A stretch of 64,000 nucleotides of DNA from JAOPZW01 sp963707695 (GTDB lineage: Bacteria > Actinomycetota > Thermoleophilia > Solirubrobacterales > Solirubrobacteraceae): positions 62,001 through 126,000 of the forward strand of contig CAVPQY010000004.1 in assembly GCA_963707695.1 (NCBI GenBank), read 5' to 3'. Of this stretch, positions 35,733 to 46,100 are shown one piece after another. Position 1 is the first letter of the stretch; each line of letters begins with the position of its first letter. The translations under genes were made by a program, and so were the position numbers. A model generated the notes under the pieces. It ran no database searches. It saw only the letters and a list, made by a program, of their open reading frames with translations, and was not told where the DNA came from.

Positions 35733-36305
35733 TCAGTATATCCCGGGTATGAGCGAAGCGGTGTGGCGCCGGTACTCCGCGTACTCGGGAAAGGTCTCCG
35801 CCATCCGCGCCTCCTCCATCCGGCTCTTGAGCAGGAAGGAGACGAACGCCAGCACGAACCCGACCAGCCCACGCCATTCGCCCACCGCCACGGCGGTACC
35901 CAGGAAGGCGAGCAGCATGCCGGTGTAGATCGGATGGCGCACTCGGCGGTAGGGCCCGCTCCGAATCAGGGCATGGTCCTCCTTCACCACCACCGAAGCG
36001 CTCCAGTTGCGGCCGAGATGACGCCGCGCCCAGACCGCGAATCCGAGGCCCGCGGCCAGCAGCACGAGGCCGGCCACCTGCGCCGGCGCGCCGGGGGGCA
36101 CGAAGCGACGATGCAGCGCCGGAGGAATCCAGCCCGGGGCGCTGAGGCAGAGGATGCCGAGCACGAGGGGAATGCGGTAGGTCAGCTGATCGCGGGCAGG
36201 CTCCTGCCGGCTGGTGCGCTTCACATCCCGCGCCGAGAGCCACCAGTAGAACAGCCAGGCGAGCCAGATCACGCCGATCGCGAGTCCCACGTAGCGATCG
36301 TCCAT
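35733..36305 (-). CDS. Isoprenylcysteine carboxyl methyltransferase-like membrane protein
   Basis: A 190-residue protein with four to five helices and the ICMT/phospholipid-methyltransferase C-terminal signature: GPYRRVRHPIYTGMLLAFLG followed by ESM-like EARMAETFPEYAEYRRHT. In this family the RHPxY segment and the Glu form the SAM and lipid pocket. The true bacterial substrate is usually unknown. ATG 36305 is chosen; ATG 36335 would add 10 residues. It is divergent from the M1 peptidase gene, with only 58 nt between starts, so their promoters overlap. Confidence 0.84.
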   Translation of the reverse strand: MDDRYVGLAIGVIWLAWLFYWWLSARDVKRTSRQEPARDQLTYRIPLVLGILCLSAPGWIPPALHRRFVPPGAPAQVAGLVLLAAGLGFAVWARRHLGRNWSASVVVKEDHALIRSGPYRRVRHPIYTGMLLAFLGTAVAVGEWRGLVGFVLAFVSFLLKSRMEEARMAETFPEYAEYRRHTASLIPGIY

Positions 36306-36363
36306 TCGGGCAATATGGAACGATCCCGCCGGCATGTCAGCCGGCACCGGATAGATTGACCGC

Positions 36364-38970
36364 GTGCCGCTATCCCTCTCGTCCGCGCTCCTTCTGATTG
36401 CCGGCTTGCTCCACGCCCCGGGGGATTCCATCCCGGCGATCGGCCCGGGAATCTCCGAGGCCCTGGCCCGCGCCCGGGCCGCGTCGATCACCGACGTGCG
36501 GTACGATCTGGCGCTCGACCTCACGAGCCCGGATAGCGCGCTCGGGCGGGTCGCGATCGGGTTCCGCCGCTCGGGCCATGGAGACGTCGTCCTCGACTTC
36601 CGTGGCCGGCGGCTCGGCGAGGTGACGGTGAACGGCGCCGGGCTGGACCGGCCGTCTCTCCGACACGGGCACCTGATTCTGCCCGCGGCCCGCCTCCGCG
36701 CGGGCGAGAACGCGGTGGCGATCGAGTTCGTGGCCGACATCGCGCCGAGCGGCGCGAGCATCATCCGGAGCGACGATCCGTCCGACGGAAGCACGTACCT
36801 CTATACCCTGCTCGTCCCCGCCGACGCGAACCAGCTCTTCCCCTGCTTCGACCAGCCCGATCTCAAGGCTCGCGTCCGTCTGGCGCTCACCGCGCCCGCC
36901 GCCTGGTCGGTGGTGGCGAACGGGCCGGCGCTCGCCGCCGACACCGCGGCCGGCCGCGTCACCACCCGCTTCGCCGAGACGCCGCCGATCAGCACCTACC
37001 TGATCGCGTTCGCGGCGGGGCCATGGGCGCGCGCCGAGGCGAGCGTGGAGGGCAGGAGCATCACCGCGTACGTGCGACGCTCCCGCGCGCGGGAAGCCGA
37101 CCTCGATACCCTGATCGCGCTCAACGGGCGGGCACTGGGCTGGATGGAGCGGTACTTCGGGCGGGCGTATCCATTCGCCAAGTTCGACTTCGTGCTCGCG
37201 CCGGCCTTCCCCTTCGGCGGGATGGAGCACCCCGGCGCCGTGTTCTATAGCGAAGACGCGTTCGTCTTCCGCGAGCGCCCCACCCTGCCCCGCCGGCTCG
37301 CGCGCTACTCCACGATTCTCCACGAAGCCGCGCACCAGTGGTTCGGCGATCTGGTGACCATGCGCTGGTTCGACGATCTCTGGCTCAAGGAAGGCTTCGC
37401 CACCTTCATGGCGGCGAAGGCCCTGGCCGACCTCGAGCCCGACTCCGACGCGTGGAAGACCTTCTACCTGGGCAACAAGCCCTCGGCGTACGGGGTGGAC
37501 CGCACCGAGGGCACCCGGCCGCTGTACCAGACGCTGGCCAACCTCGACCAGGCGAAGAGCAACTACGGCGCGATCGTCTACAACAAGGCCCCGGCGGTGC
37601 TCAAGCAGCTCGAGTACCTGGTGGGGAACGACGCCTTTCAGCGTGGGGTGCAGGGGTTCCTCCGCCGCCACGCGTTCGGCAACGCCGGCTGGCGCGACCT
37701 CCTCGGCGCGGTCGGCTCGGCGGCGGGACGCTCGCTCGATGGGTTCGGCCGGGACTTCATGCTGCGGCCGGGGATGCCGGTCGTGGAGCAGCGGCTGGTG
37801 ATCCGGAACGACCGCATCGCTCGGCTGGCGTTGGCGCAGCGGCCGGCCCGCGCGCTGTCGGGAACCCGCCCGTGGACCGAGCGGACGGAGGTACTGCTGG
37901 CCTATGCCGACCGGCCGCCGGTGCGGATCCCGGTGGAGCTGCGCGACAGCGTCACCGAGGTCGTCAAGGCGCGCGGGCTGCCGGCGCCCGAGTTCGTGTT
38001 CGCCAACGCGGGAGACTACGGCTATTTCCTGCTGCTCCTCGACAGCGCCAGCGTCGCCACGCTGGAGCGGGGCGCGCTCCACGGGGTGGACGACAATTTC
38101 CTTCGGGCGATGCTGTGGGGCGCGCTCTGGGATCAGGTGCGCGCGTACCGGATGCCGCCCGACCGGTTCGTGCAACTGGTGCTGCAGGAGCTGCCAGGGG
38201 AGCGGGACGAGCAGATCGTGCCCGTGCTCATCGGTCGGCTGGGGCGGGCAGTGGAGGCGTACCTCGAGCCCGAGGAGCGGCGCAGTCTCCAGCTCGAGGT
38301 GGAGCGTGTGCTGCAGAGCGGCGCCGACGATCGGACGCTGCCCTACGGCGTGCGCAAGGCCTACAGCGACGGCTTCATCGGTCTTGCCGCGTCACCCGCC
38401 GGCGTCGCAGCCCTGGACTCGCTGCTCGATGCCGACTCGGTGGCCGGGGAGCCGCTCCGCGATCCCACCCGCTGGAACGCCGTCACCCGCCTGCTCGAGC
38501 TGGGCGCCGCCTCGGCCGAACCGCGCTACGCGCAGCAGGAGCGGAGGGACACGACGCCGGATGGACGGCGGCGGGCGTTCATCGCCGGCGCCGGGCGACC
38601 CAGCGCGGAGATCAAGCGCGAGTACTTCGTACGCTGGTTCGCGGACTCTACCCTCAACGAGGAATGGGCCACCGGAAGCCTCGGACCGTTCAACGCGCTG
38701 GAGCACGAGCGCCTGACCTTCCCGTGGCTCCGACCCGCGCTGGATTCGCTGCCCTACATCCAGGCACACCGCCGGATCTTCTTCCTGGAGAGCTGGCTCG
38801 CGGCGTTTCTGCAGGGACAGACCACCGACTCGGCGCTCCAGGTGGTCCGCGAGTGGCTGCGCGACCATCCGCATCTGCCCGCCGATCTCCGCCGCAAGGT
38901 GCTGCAGCACATGGACGAGCTGGAGCGGACGGTGAGGATCAGGACGGAGGGGCCTGGGGTGACCGAGTAG
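36364..38970 (+). CDS. M1-family zinc aminopeptidase
   Basis: An 868-residue protein with a signal-like N-terminus (LSSALLLIAGLLHAPG). The zinc site is HEAAHQWFGD near residue 320, with the third ligand in WLKEGFATF 18 residues on (HExxH-x18-E). The exopeptidase motif, GAMEN in most members, is GGMEHPG near 284, an unusual Asn-to-His form. A domain with YLYTLLVPADANQLFPCFDQ lies before it, and a long helical C-terminal domain follows, as in aminopeptidase N. It should trim N-terminal residues from peptides in the periplasm. GTG start. The gene is monocistronic. Confidence 0.9.
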   Translation: MPLSLSSALLLIAGLLHAPGDSIPAIGPGISEALARARAASITDVRYDLALDLTSPDSALGRVAIGFRRSGHGDVVLDFRGRRLGEVTVNGAGLDRPSLRHGHLILPAARLRAGENAVAIEFVADIAPSGASIIRSDDPSDGSTYLYTLLVPADANQLFPCFDQPDLKARVRLALTAPAAWSVVANGPALAADTAAGRVTTRFAETPPISTYLIAFAAGPWARAEASVEGRSITAYVRRSRAREADLDTLIALNGRALGWMERYFGRAYPFAKFDFVLAPAFPFGGMEHPGAVFYSEDAFVFRERPTLPRRLARYSTILHEAAHQWFGDLVTMRWFDDLWLKEGFATFMAAKALADLEPDSDAWKTFYLGNKPSAYGVDRTEGTRPLYQTLANLDQAKSNYGAIVYNKAPAVLKQLEYLVGNDAFQRGVQGFLRRHAFGNAGWRDLLGAVGSAAGRSLDGFGRDFMLRPGMPVVEQRLVIRNDRIARLALAQRPARALSGTRPWTERTEVLLAYADRPPVRIPVELRDSVTEVVKARGLPAPEFVFANAGDYGYFLLLLDSASVATLERGALHGVDDNFLRAMLWGALWDQVRAYRMPPDRFVQLVLQELPGERDEQIVPVLIGRLGRAVEAYLEPEERRSLQLEVERVLQSGADDRTLPYGVRKAYSDGFIGLAASPAGVAALDSLLDADSVAGEPLRDPTRWNAVTRLLELGAASAEPRYAQQERRDTTPDGRRRAFIAGAGRPSAEIKREYFVRWFADSTLNEEWATGSLGPFNALEHERLTFPWLRPALDSLPYIQAHRRIFFLESWLAAFLQGQTTDSALQVVREWLRDHPHLPADLRRKVLQHMDELERTVRIRTEGPGVTE

Positions 38971-39003
38971 CGCCTGTCATCCTGAGGGAGCGAAGCGACA
39001 GCG

Positions 39004-39846
39004 TCACGCGAACATCCGCTCCAGCGCCGCCCGGGCATCCTCCCTGAACCGGTCCACCGCTCCTCGCCGATCGCCATAGGTCGAGACCCAGGCCCAGACC
39101 CCGGTCGCTCCGGTCGCATCGCGCCAGGTGAGCAGACGGAACCAGCCGTCGCCCAGCTCCGCTACGGTGCCGGCGAGCGTCTGCCGCGGCAGGTGAAGCT
39201 GCACGGTGCCGCTGAAGCGCTGGCCGCCCGGAGTCGTCACGGTGTAGGCGTCGCCTTCCTTCGGGTTGGACGGGGTCACCAGGAACCCGTCCGGGCCGAG
39301 CAGGCGATCCCACGCGGCCTCTCGAGGCATCGAGGTGCTGAGCATCGCGCGCCCCGGATAGCGGTCCTGCCCACGATGGCGCTCGAGGTAGTGGCGCAGG
39401 CTTCGGAGCTCCGCCTGCCATCCTTCGCTGATGCCTTCGATCTCGGTGTCCCAGGCCGCGCCTTCACCGAAGCCCGAGTGCACCAGCCGCAGCCGCGTCT
39501 TGCCGCGGTGCGTCTCCAGCGTGAACTCCATCGCGATACGAGCCGGCTCCGACATGCCGGCCGGCAAGGGTCGGCCCTGGGTGTCGTAGGGCCGGGCATC
39601 GTCCTGCACCAGGCGCAGCCGGCGGCCGGGTTCCCAGACGTCGATCCGCGATTCCCAGTCCTGTCCCTCACCCCAGTTCCACAGCATGGTGCCGCCGACC
39701 CCGGGCGTCACCCGCGCCTCCATGGGGAACCAGCGGACCAGCTCCTCGGCTTGGGTGAGCGCGCGCCACACCTCGTCCGGCGTCGCGGCGATGTCGAGCG
39801 CCATCTCGAAGGCGCGGCGCTGGTCAACGGGCAGGGTCTTTTCCAT
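39004..39846 (-). CDS. Tandem SRPBCC (AHSA1-like) protein
   Basis: A 280-residue soluble protein. Residues 8-150 form one AHSA1/START-like domain (FEMALDIAATPDEVWRALTQ, then LVRWFPMEARVTPGVGG). The second half (from TSMPREAAWDRLL) has a second, more divergent START-like fold ending FREDARAALERMF. The ATG at 39846 follows AAGGAG. Its start lies 22 nt inside the upstream ArsR gene, so translation is coupled. ArsR plus SRPBCC pairs are widespread; the SRPBCC partner binds a small hydrophobic ligand or acts as an Hsp90-like cofactor. Role here unknown. Confidence 0.85.
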   Translation of the reverse strand: MEKTLPVDQRRAFEMALDIAATPDEVWRALTQAEELVRWFPMEARVTPGVGGTMLWNWGEGQDWESRIDVWEPGRRLRLVQDDARPYDTQGRPLPAGMSEPARIAMEFTLETHRGKTRLRLVHSGFGEGAAWDTEIEGISEGWQAELRSLRHYLERHRGQDRYPGRAMLSTSMPREAAWDRLLGPDGFLVTPSNPKEGDAYTVTTPGGQRFSGTVQLHLPRQTLAGTVAELGDGWFRLLTWRDATGATGVWAWVSTYGDRRGAVDRFREDARAALERMFA

Positions 39847-40441
39847 GGGAAGCTCCTTCGGTGGTCGTCGGATGTACCGCCGCGAGCAGCCGGAAGCGGC
39901 GCCCACCGGGCGCGCGCTCGTCGTGGTACTTGGCGGCGAGACGGGCGACGGCGTCGGTCAGCTCCCGGGCGAACTCGGCCCGTTTCTCCGCGTTGGCGAA
40001 CCGCACGTCGGCGTCGAGGGTGAGAGTGGCGATGCGCTTGCCTTCGGCGCGGGCCTGCGCCTCGAGCGCACCGACGTCGCGGATGACTCGCCCGGCGGCG
40101 GCCACCAGGTACGCGGTGCTCAACCGGTCGGCGGCGGTCTCCGGGCCAGGGCCGAGCACGCCGAGCGCTTCGGGGCTGATGACGAACGACCTGGCGGTGG
40201 CGCGGACCACCCGCTCGAAGCAGTTGCCCTTGCGGCGCTCCTCCACCAGCTCGACCAGGCCGGCGTCCTCGAGAGCACGCAGGTGATAGTTGAGCCGCTG
40301 GCGGGGGAGCCCGAGCTTCCGCGCCAGTCCGGCGGCGGAGTCGGGCTCGGCGAGACGGGCGAGGAGCTGTTGCCGAACGGGGTCGAGCACCGCCGCGGCC
40401 GACTCGGGCTGGCGGATGACCTGGAGGGCAGGTGTCGTCAT
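39824..40441 (-). CDS. ArsR-family winged-helix regulator
   Basis: A 205-residue regulator. The helix-turn-helix is VRQQLLARLAEPDSAAGLAR then KLGLPRQRLNYHLRALEDAG (about 22-62), the ArsR/HTH_20 form that follows the DPVRQQLL start. The remaining 140 residues look helical (LSTAYLVAAAGRVIRDVGAL) and could bind a ligand. No ArsR metal-site cysteines (CxC) are present, so metal sensing is unlikely. It is the first gene of an operon with the SRPBCC gene. A dyad overlapping a TTGACA box lies 18 nt before the start and is its probable operator. Confidence 0.87.
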   Translation of the reverse strand: MTTPALQVIRQPESAAAVLDPVRQQLLARLAEPDSAAGLARKLGLPRQRLNYHLRALEDAGLVELVEERRKGNCFERVVRATARSFVISPEALGVLGPGPETAADRLSTAYLVAAAGRVIRDVGALEAQARAEGKRIATLTLDADVRFANAEKRAEFARELTDAVARLAAKYHDERAPGGRRFRLLAAVHPTTTEGASHGKDPAR

Positions 40442-40458
40442 GGGGATACGATGACACC

Positions 40459-40476
40459 GACAGATTAATTTGTCAA
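40459..40476 (-). promoter_or_regulatory. Candidate ArsR operator and -35 box
   Basis: GACAGATTAATTTGTC (40459-40474) is a near-perfect palindrome. It overlaps TTGACA read on the minus strand (40476-40471), 30 nt before the regulator start. ArsR-type repressors bind such ATTAAT-centred dyads, so self-repression is inferred. Confidence 0.55.
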
Positions 40477-40504
40477 GACGACTTGGGATGTCGGTGGGTG
40501 TCAC

Positions 40505-40663
40505 GGGCGCACGGGCGCACAGGCGCAGCGCAGGCGCAGGGGCGCACGGGAGCGCACGGAGTCGCAGGCTCCCAGAGGCCAGTGGCTCGAGCACACGCTG
40601 CGCCGCCTGTAGCCTCGCTGTGCGCCGTGCGTGTGGCCTGTGCGCCTGTGCGCCCGTGCGCCC
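40505..40663. repeat. Perfect 23-bp inverted repeat around a GC-rich spacer
   Basis: Arms at 40505-40527 and 40641-40663 are exact reverse complements and are made of GGGCGCAC-like units. The 113-nt spacer contains further degenerate GCGCACGG copies. The right arm touches the DUF456 stop codon. It could be a REP/BIME-like element or a terminator between the convergently spaced operons. No other gene is seen between 40442 and 40662. Confidence 0.8.
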
Positions 40664-41181
40664 TACCCTCCCCTCATCACCGCCACCACCCCCATCACGG
40701 CGATCACCACGCCGAGCCCCATCTTGATCCCCACCGCGGCCGCGCGGCCGAGCACCGCGCCCCAGCCGGCGCGGGCCGCACCCTCGGCGTGGCGGGCGCG
40801 GGTGTACTCGAAGATGGCCGCGCCCACGAAGGCCCCGACGAAGCCGCCGATCACCGACCCCACCACCGGCAGCGGCACGCCCACGAGGGCACCGATCAGT
40901 CCCCCGATCAGGGCACCCCACCCGGCCCGGCGCGACCCCCCGTAGCGCTGGGCGAAGCGGAACCCGATCCAGGCCTCGATCAGCTCCCCGGCCAGCGCCA
41001 GGGCGATCACCAGGAAGAGGAACCAGGCGCCCATAGTCTGGAAGTCGGTGAGCCAGCCATAGCCGATGATGGCCAGCACGATGAGCCAGAGGCCCGGCAG
41101 ACCGAAGGGGATCAGCATCAGGCCAGCCAGGGCTGCGGCAAGCATCAGCAGTAGGGCGACAAAGCCGTCGAAGGGCGCCAC
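40663..41181 (-). CDS. DUF456 membrane protein
   Basis: A 172-residue protein with five to six hydrophobic, glycine-rich segments. LIPFGLPGLWLIVLAIIGYG and the double glycine-zipper region IGGLIGALVGVPLPVVGSVI are the family's landmarks. The GTG start follows a GAGG site. DUF456 proteins are inner-membrane proteins of unknown function. It is divergent from the DUF2277 gene. Confidence 0.85.
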   Translation of the reverse strand: MAPFDGFVALLLMLAAALAGLMLIPFGLPGLWLIVLAIIGYGWLTDFQTMGAWFLFLVIALALAGELIEAWIGFRFAQRYGGSRRAGWGALIGGLIGALVGVPLPVVGSVIGGFVGAFVGAAIFEYTRARHAEGAARAGWGAVLGRAAAVGIKMGLGVVIAVMGVVAVMRGG

Positions 41182-41274
41182 GTCTACCTCGCGTCGAAGG
41201 GAACCCGGAGCAAACCTTCCGGGTTGCCCCCTCTAAGGCAAGATTCCCGAAGACACTATGGAGGGAGTTCCACG

Positions 41275-41562
41275 ATGTGCCGCAACATCCGCCCGCTGTT
41301 CCACTTCGAGCCGCCGGTGACGAGCGACGAAGTCCGCAACGCCTCGCTCCAGTTCGTCCGCAAGGTGAGCGGCTTCACCAAGCCGTCGGCCGCCAATCAG
41401 GCGTCGTTCGACCAGGCGGTGGACGAGGTCGCCGCCGCCGTGCACCGGCTCATGGGCACCCTCGTCACCAACGCGCCGCCCAAGAACCGCGAGGTCGAGG
41501 CTGCCAAGGCACGGGTCCGCTCGGCCAAGCGGTACGCCCGCCCGCCCGCCGCCGAAGCGTAG
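41275..41562 (+). CDS. DUF2277 protein
   Basis: A 95-residue soluble protein starting MCRNIRPLFHFEPPVTSDEV, the defining start of DUF2277, followed by NASLQFVRKVSGFTKPS. The Cys at residue 2 and the Lys/Arg-rich tail are usual. A GGAGGG ribosome site precedes the ATG. Function of the family is unknown; it is often called a small cytosolic protein. Nothing in the 126 nt between it and the M24 gene stands out. Confidence 0.88.
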   Translation: MCRNIRPLFHFEPPVTSDEVRNASLQFVRKVSGFTKPSAANQASFDQAVDEVAAAVHRLMGTLVTNAPPKNREVEAAKARVRSAKRYARPPAAEA

Positions 41563-41688
41563 AGGCCATTCTCGCGCCCGCCCGAGTCGAGATGTAATCG
41601 CGGGCACACGCGCTTGTGTCCTCCCGCTCCCGGCTGCACACTTGGAACAGAGACTCACCGTTCGCCGACTGCTCCAAGGAGATAGCCC

Positions 41689-43147
41689 GTGCTACCCCTC
41701 CTCCTCGTGGCCCAGATCGCCACCGCGGATTACGCCGCCCGGCGCGCGGCGGTCGTGGCCGACGTGGATTCCGGGGTCGTCGTCGCTTTCGGTGCGCCGG
41801 AGCCGCTCGACTTCTGGCCCACCTTCCACCAGCTCCCGGCCTTTCATTATCTGACCGGCCTGGACGAGTCGGATGCGGTGCTGGTCATGGTGGTGCGCGA
41901 CCGGAAGCCGTCCGCCAGCGTCTTCGTTCCCACCCGGACCCCGGTGCGGGAACGCTGGGTTGGAATCCGCACCCGCATCGCCGACATGCCGCAGCGGTTC
42001 GGAATGGTGGGCCGGGACCTGGCCGAGCTTCCCGCGACGATCGACTCGCTGGCCAAGTCGGGGCTTCCCTTCTACACGGTGCCCGACGTGCAGACCGGCG
42101 AGAACGCCGAGCGCGACACCCTCACCGCCGGATGGCGGTGGCTGGCGCGGCTCCGGACCGATCACCCCTATCTCGTGGTCCATTCGCTCGACGAGCCGGT
42201 GACCCGGCTGAGAGAGAAGAAGAGTCCGGCGGAGATCGCGCTGTTGAGGCAGGCGGCGAAGATCAGCGGGTTGGCCCACCGCGAGGCGATGCGGAGCGCG
42301 GCCCCCGGCTGCGGCGAGAACGAGATCCAGGCCCTGCTGGAGGGCACCTTCCGTCGCTTGGGCGGAAGCCGCCCGGGGTACGGCAGCATCGTGGGCTCGG
42401 GCCCGAACGCCACCATCCTGCATTACATGGAAGACAGCCGGGTGATGCAGGACGGCGAGCTGCTGCTGGTGGACGCGGCCACCGCCTACGACGGCTACTC
42501 GGCCGATGTGACGCGCACCTATCCGGTGAACGGCCGGTTCACCCCCGCGCAGCGCGAGCTCTACCAGATCGTGCGCAACGCCCAGGAGGCGTTCGTGCGG
42601 CAGATTCAACCGGGCGTCCCCTACGAGGTCGCCAGCGACTCCGGCAAGGCGGTGGTGACCCGGGGTCTCCTCCGACTCGGCCTGATCGAGGCGGCCGATG
42701 CCACGTTCGATCCGCCCACGGGGATGAACTGTCCCGGGGGCTGCTCCCAGGTGCGGCTGTATGCCCTGCACGGCTACGGCGGGCACGGAATCGGTCTCGA
42801 GGTGCACGATCCGGCGCAGTACTACCACCCCGATCACATGTTCCGCGCGGGCGACGTCTTCACGGTGGAGCCCGGGCTGTACGTGAGTCCCGGAGCTGCT
42901 GGCGAGCCTGCCCGACACACCCGGGAACCGGGCGATGCTCAAGCGCCTGCGGCCGGCGGTCGAGAAGTACAAGAATTTCGGCGTCCGGATCGAAGACGAC
43001 TACGCGCTCACCGAGCGCGGGCTGGACTGGCTCTCCTCGGAAGCGCCCCGGGAGATCAACCAGATCGAATCGCTGATGCGGGAGCGGGAGCCGGAGATGC
43101 CGGGGGGTGGGAAGTGCGGGGGGCTGGGGAAGGAGGCGGCGAGGTGA
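41689..43147 (+). CDS. M24-family Xaa-Pro aminopeptidase-like, +1 frameshift near 42904
   Basis: About 485 residues after correction. The N-terminal creatinase-like domain (FGAPEPLDFWPTFHQLPAFH) is followed by the pita-bread catalytic domain. The five metal ligands are seen as LLLVDAAT (Asp), YSADVTRTY (Asp), GHGIGLEVHD (His), FTVEPGLY (Glu) and, after the frame correction, VRIEDDYALT (Glu). One extra G in CCCGGAGCTG breaks the frame after LYVSP; without it the text reads ELLASLPDTPGNRAMLKRLR. The GTG start follows AGGAGA. It removes residues ahead of proline. An N-terminal hydrophobic stretch suggests possible export. Confidence 0.85.
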
Positions 43148-43171
43148 GCTCGGGATGACAGCGGGGTGACC

Positions 43172-46100
43172 ATGGATCTCGAGCGGAGCGTCGGCCTCAA
43201 AGCGGACGGCACCGTCGCCCTTCCCGAGCGGCAGGTCGCCGTGCGTCTGCTCCTGCTCAAGCTGGCCGCGATGGGCGCCCAGATTCCGGCCCAGCTGGGC
43301 GACCAGGACGCGCTCCATCTCGCCGGGGACCTCTTCGCCCGCTACCGGGAGCAGACCCGGCTGCTCTCCGAGCACCTCTGCCCCGCCGACCGCCGGATCC
43401 AGCAGTACATCGACCGTCTGGTCGCGGCGGCCGGCTCGACCGAGCGGGTCCGGCTGCCCTCCGACACGCTGATCCTCGACCGATACGGGCTCGCGCGCGA
43501 GCTGTCGCTGCCGCTCGACGGCGACGTCTGGCACAACGAGCTGGTCTCCAGCTACCGCCTCGACAACGGCGTGCTGCACAACCCCGCGAGCGACCGCCGC
43601 ACCACGCAGGGGGTCTTCCACGTGGCCGAGGGCGGGCTTCCGATCCCGGCGGACAAGATCCGAGTGCCGCTCGCCACCTACCTGCGCCTGCTGGCCGAAG
43701 CGCTGCGGCCGCCGGCGAGCATGCTTCGGCTGCCGTTCGCCGCCGGATGGCCCCAGCCGGTGGAGACGATGGTCTCGCTGCTGCTGCGGCCGCTGGTCTG
43801 CCCCGCGGTTCCCAAGGTCACGCCCGAGAAGCGGAACGAGGTGCGCTTCTTCGTGCCCGGCGGACTGGTGTCCAACCTCGATTTCGTGGAGAGCATCTTC
43901 GGAAACGCGGGGGATCCCAATCTCCCCGCCAACGACGCCGGTCTCGACGTGGACGGCTGGACCGGCACCAGCGGCTGCGTGATCCTGGCGCCGCATCTCG
44001 TCCGGCTCCGCAAGAAGGACCTCGGCCTGCCGCACGTCTCGGCCGCGACCGACGACCAGCGCGCGAGCGGAATGTGCTGGGAGGACGAGGCGGAGCCCTA
44101 CAACGGCGGCCGTCCCTTCAAGATCACCTCCCGCGGCATGGAGGGGGTGATGGTCACCATCCTGGCCGACAACTACTTCGGCTACTGCAAGAAGGAAGTG
44201 AAGACCCAGATCGGCTACAGCGCCAACCTGGTCGGGATGGCGGAAGAGGAGCACGCGGGCGGCGCGCTGGCGTTCGCCACGGTGAGCCTGGGCGACCGCT
44301 TCCTGCCCGAGCAGGTGAAGGTGGTGAGCGCGAACCACCGCCTGAGCGAGGTGATCGGCCTGCTGGGACAGCGGGCGACCTTCCACGAGGCCGGCTACGC
44401 CACCGATACGCTCTACCCCGAGATCCACTACATGCCGGAGGACATGCAGATCGATCTCCCCCGGCAGGACGTGACGTGGCAGTACCGGGGCCAGGAGCAG
44501 CATCTCAAGCTCCTGCCCAATCACATCTATATCCATCCCAGCGGCTACAAGGTGCGGATGCTCAAGCACCGCGCCGCGCCAAGCTGGCGGCTGGTCGGCA
44601 CGGTGCCGGAGGGAGCGTTCTGCCACAAGCCGTGCACCGTGTCGGGCGGCGGGAAGTCGGAGATCAGCAAGAGCCTGGTGGACGCGATCCTGCCGGGGTC
44701 GTTCCACGTGCGGAGCTTCGACGAGGACATGGCGCTGGTGGATTCGATCTTCCGGCGGGACTTCGACGGGCGGCCGATCTTCTCGCCCGAGCGCTCGCTC
44801 GGCTCGGTGATCAAGCTGCTGACCCCGAATCCCGCCGAGTTCGCGCCCGAGGTGAACGCCTGGCTGGAGAGCATCCCCAACCACGTCCGCGCCCTGGTGT
44901 TCGTCATCAAGCGCTTCTACCGCCCGGAGTGGGGCGACGATTGGCGAAGCCACTTCAGCGTAGACATCATCAACGGCGCCCCGGGGCACGAGCTCAAGTA
45001 CGAGGGGCGCCGGCTGGTGGCGAACTATCTGCGCATCGGCCGGGAGGAGAGCGGCGCCTGGCGGACCTACAAGCTGCGGCAGGACTTCGTGGCCGCGGAC
45101 AAGGTCCAGATGGAGGACGACATCACCGCGGCGGTGGTGGTGCCGGCCCGCCGTCTGGTGGGCCTCCCGGGCGAGTACGACGGCCATCCCAGCCTCAAGC
45201 TGGCGCAGAACTGCGAGTTCCGGCTGTTCCAGCGGCCCGACGACGCGATTCACCCCGGGCTCGATCGCCAGGCCGAGGAGGACATGGCCGGCCCCGCGCT
45301 CTTCTGCTCCAACTTCGAGCCGCTCCAGCGCCCAGAGATGCAGCAGATCGTCGAGGACGTGACCCTGCACGACGCCTTCACCGCGCCGATGCGGGACCAC
45401 GTATCGTCGAACGCGCAGCGCGACGGCGAGCGGCTTCTCGATCTGCTCGGCGCGCCCACGGGTGATCGACGGCCGACCCACCAAGAACCCCCGCTACCTG
45501 CAGCTCCGCCCGGACATGGCGCATCCGCGCGACCGCTACGTGGCGGAGATGGGCGCCCGGCTCAACCGCCGCCTGCCGCTCCACGCGCCGGTGCACTTCC
45601 CGGTGATCAGCGTCCTCTCGGGGCGGCGGAACAACCGGCCGGAGGAAGGCGTCCGGCCGCTCTGCGTCTACGGGCCGATCCACTACCAGGAGCTGCCCGA
45701 GCTGTTCATGGACTATGTCTGCTCGCTCACCGGCACCTCGCCCAGCACCACGGGCGCGGGGTCCGAGGGCGCGCTCACCAAGGGGCCGTTCAACGCCCTC
45801 GCCGCCACCGCCGACCTCAACAACGCCCTGGTCGCCATGCTGCTCACCGGCTACGCCGGGTTCAGCTCGGCGGCGGGGTTCATCGGGCCGCGCTATCGGG
45901 TGGACCACGACATCAGCCTGCTGGTGCCGGAGGTCTGGTGCCGGCTCTTCCCCCACGAGCGCGACCCTCGGCGGCTGATCGAGGCGGGGCACCTGGAGCG
46001 GCTGGAGGACTACGACTTCGAGGGGCGAACGGTGCTGGCCAGCCGGCTGGGCTACCGGATCACGGCCAGATTCGTGCACACCTACTTCGGCCGGGTGTTC

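Noticed and set aside
42860..45484. 874-codon minus-strand frame opposite the M24 and PPi-PEPCK-like genes
   Set aside because: Composition of low-complexity antisense (His/Arg/Gly), no motif, while the plus strand has clear protein families.
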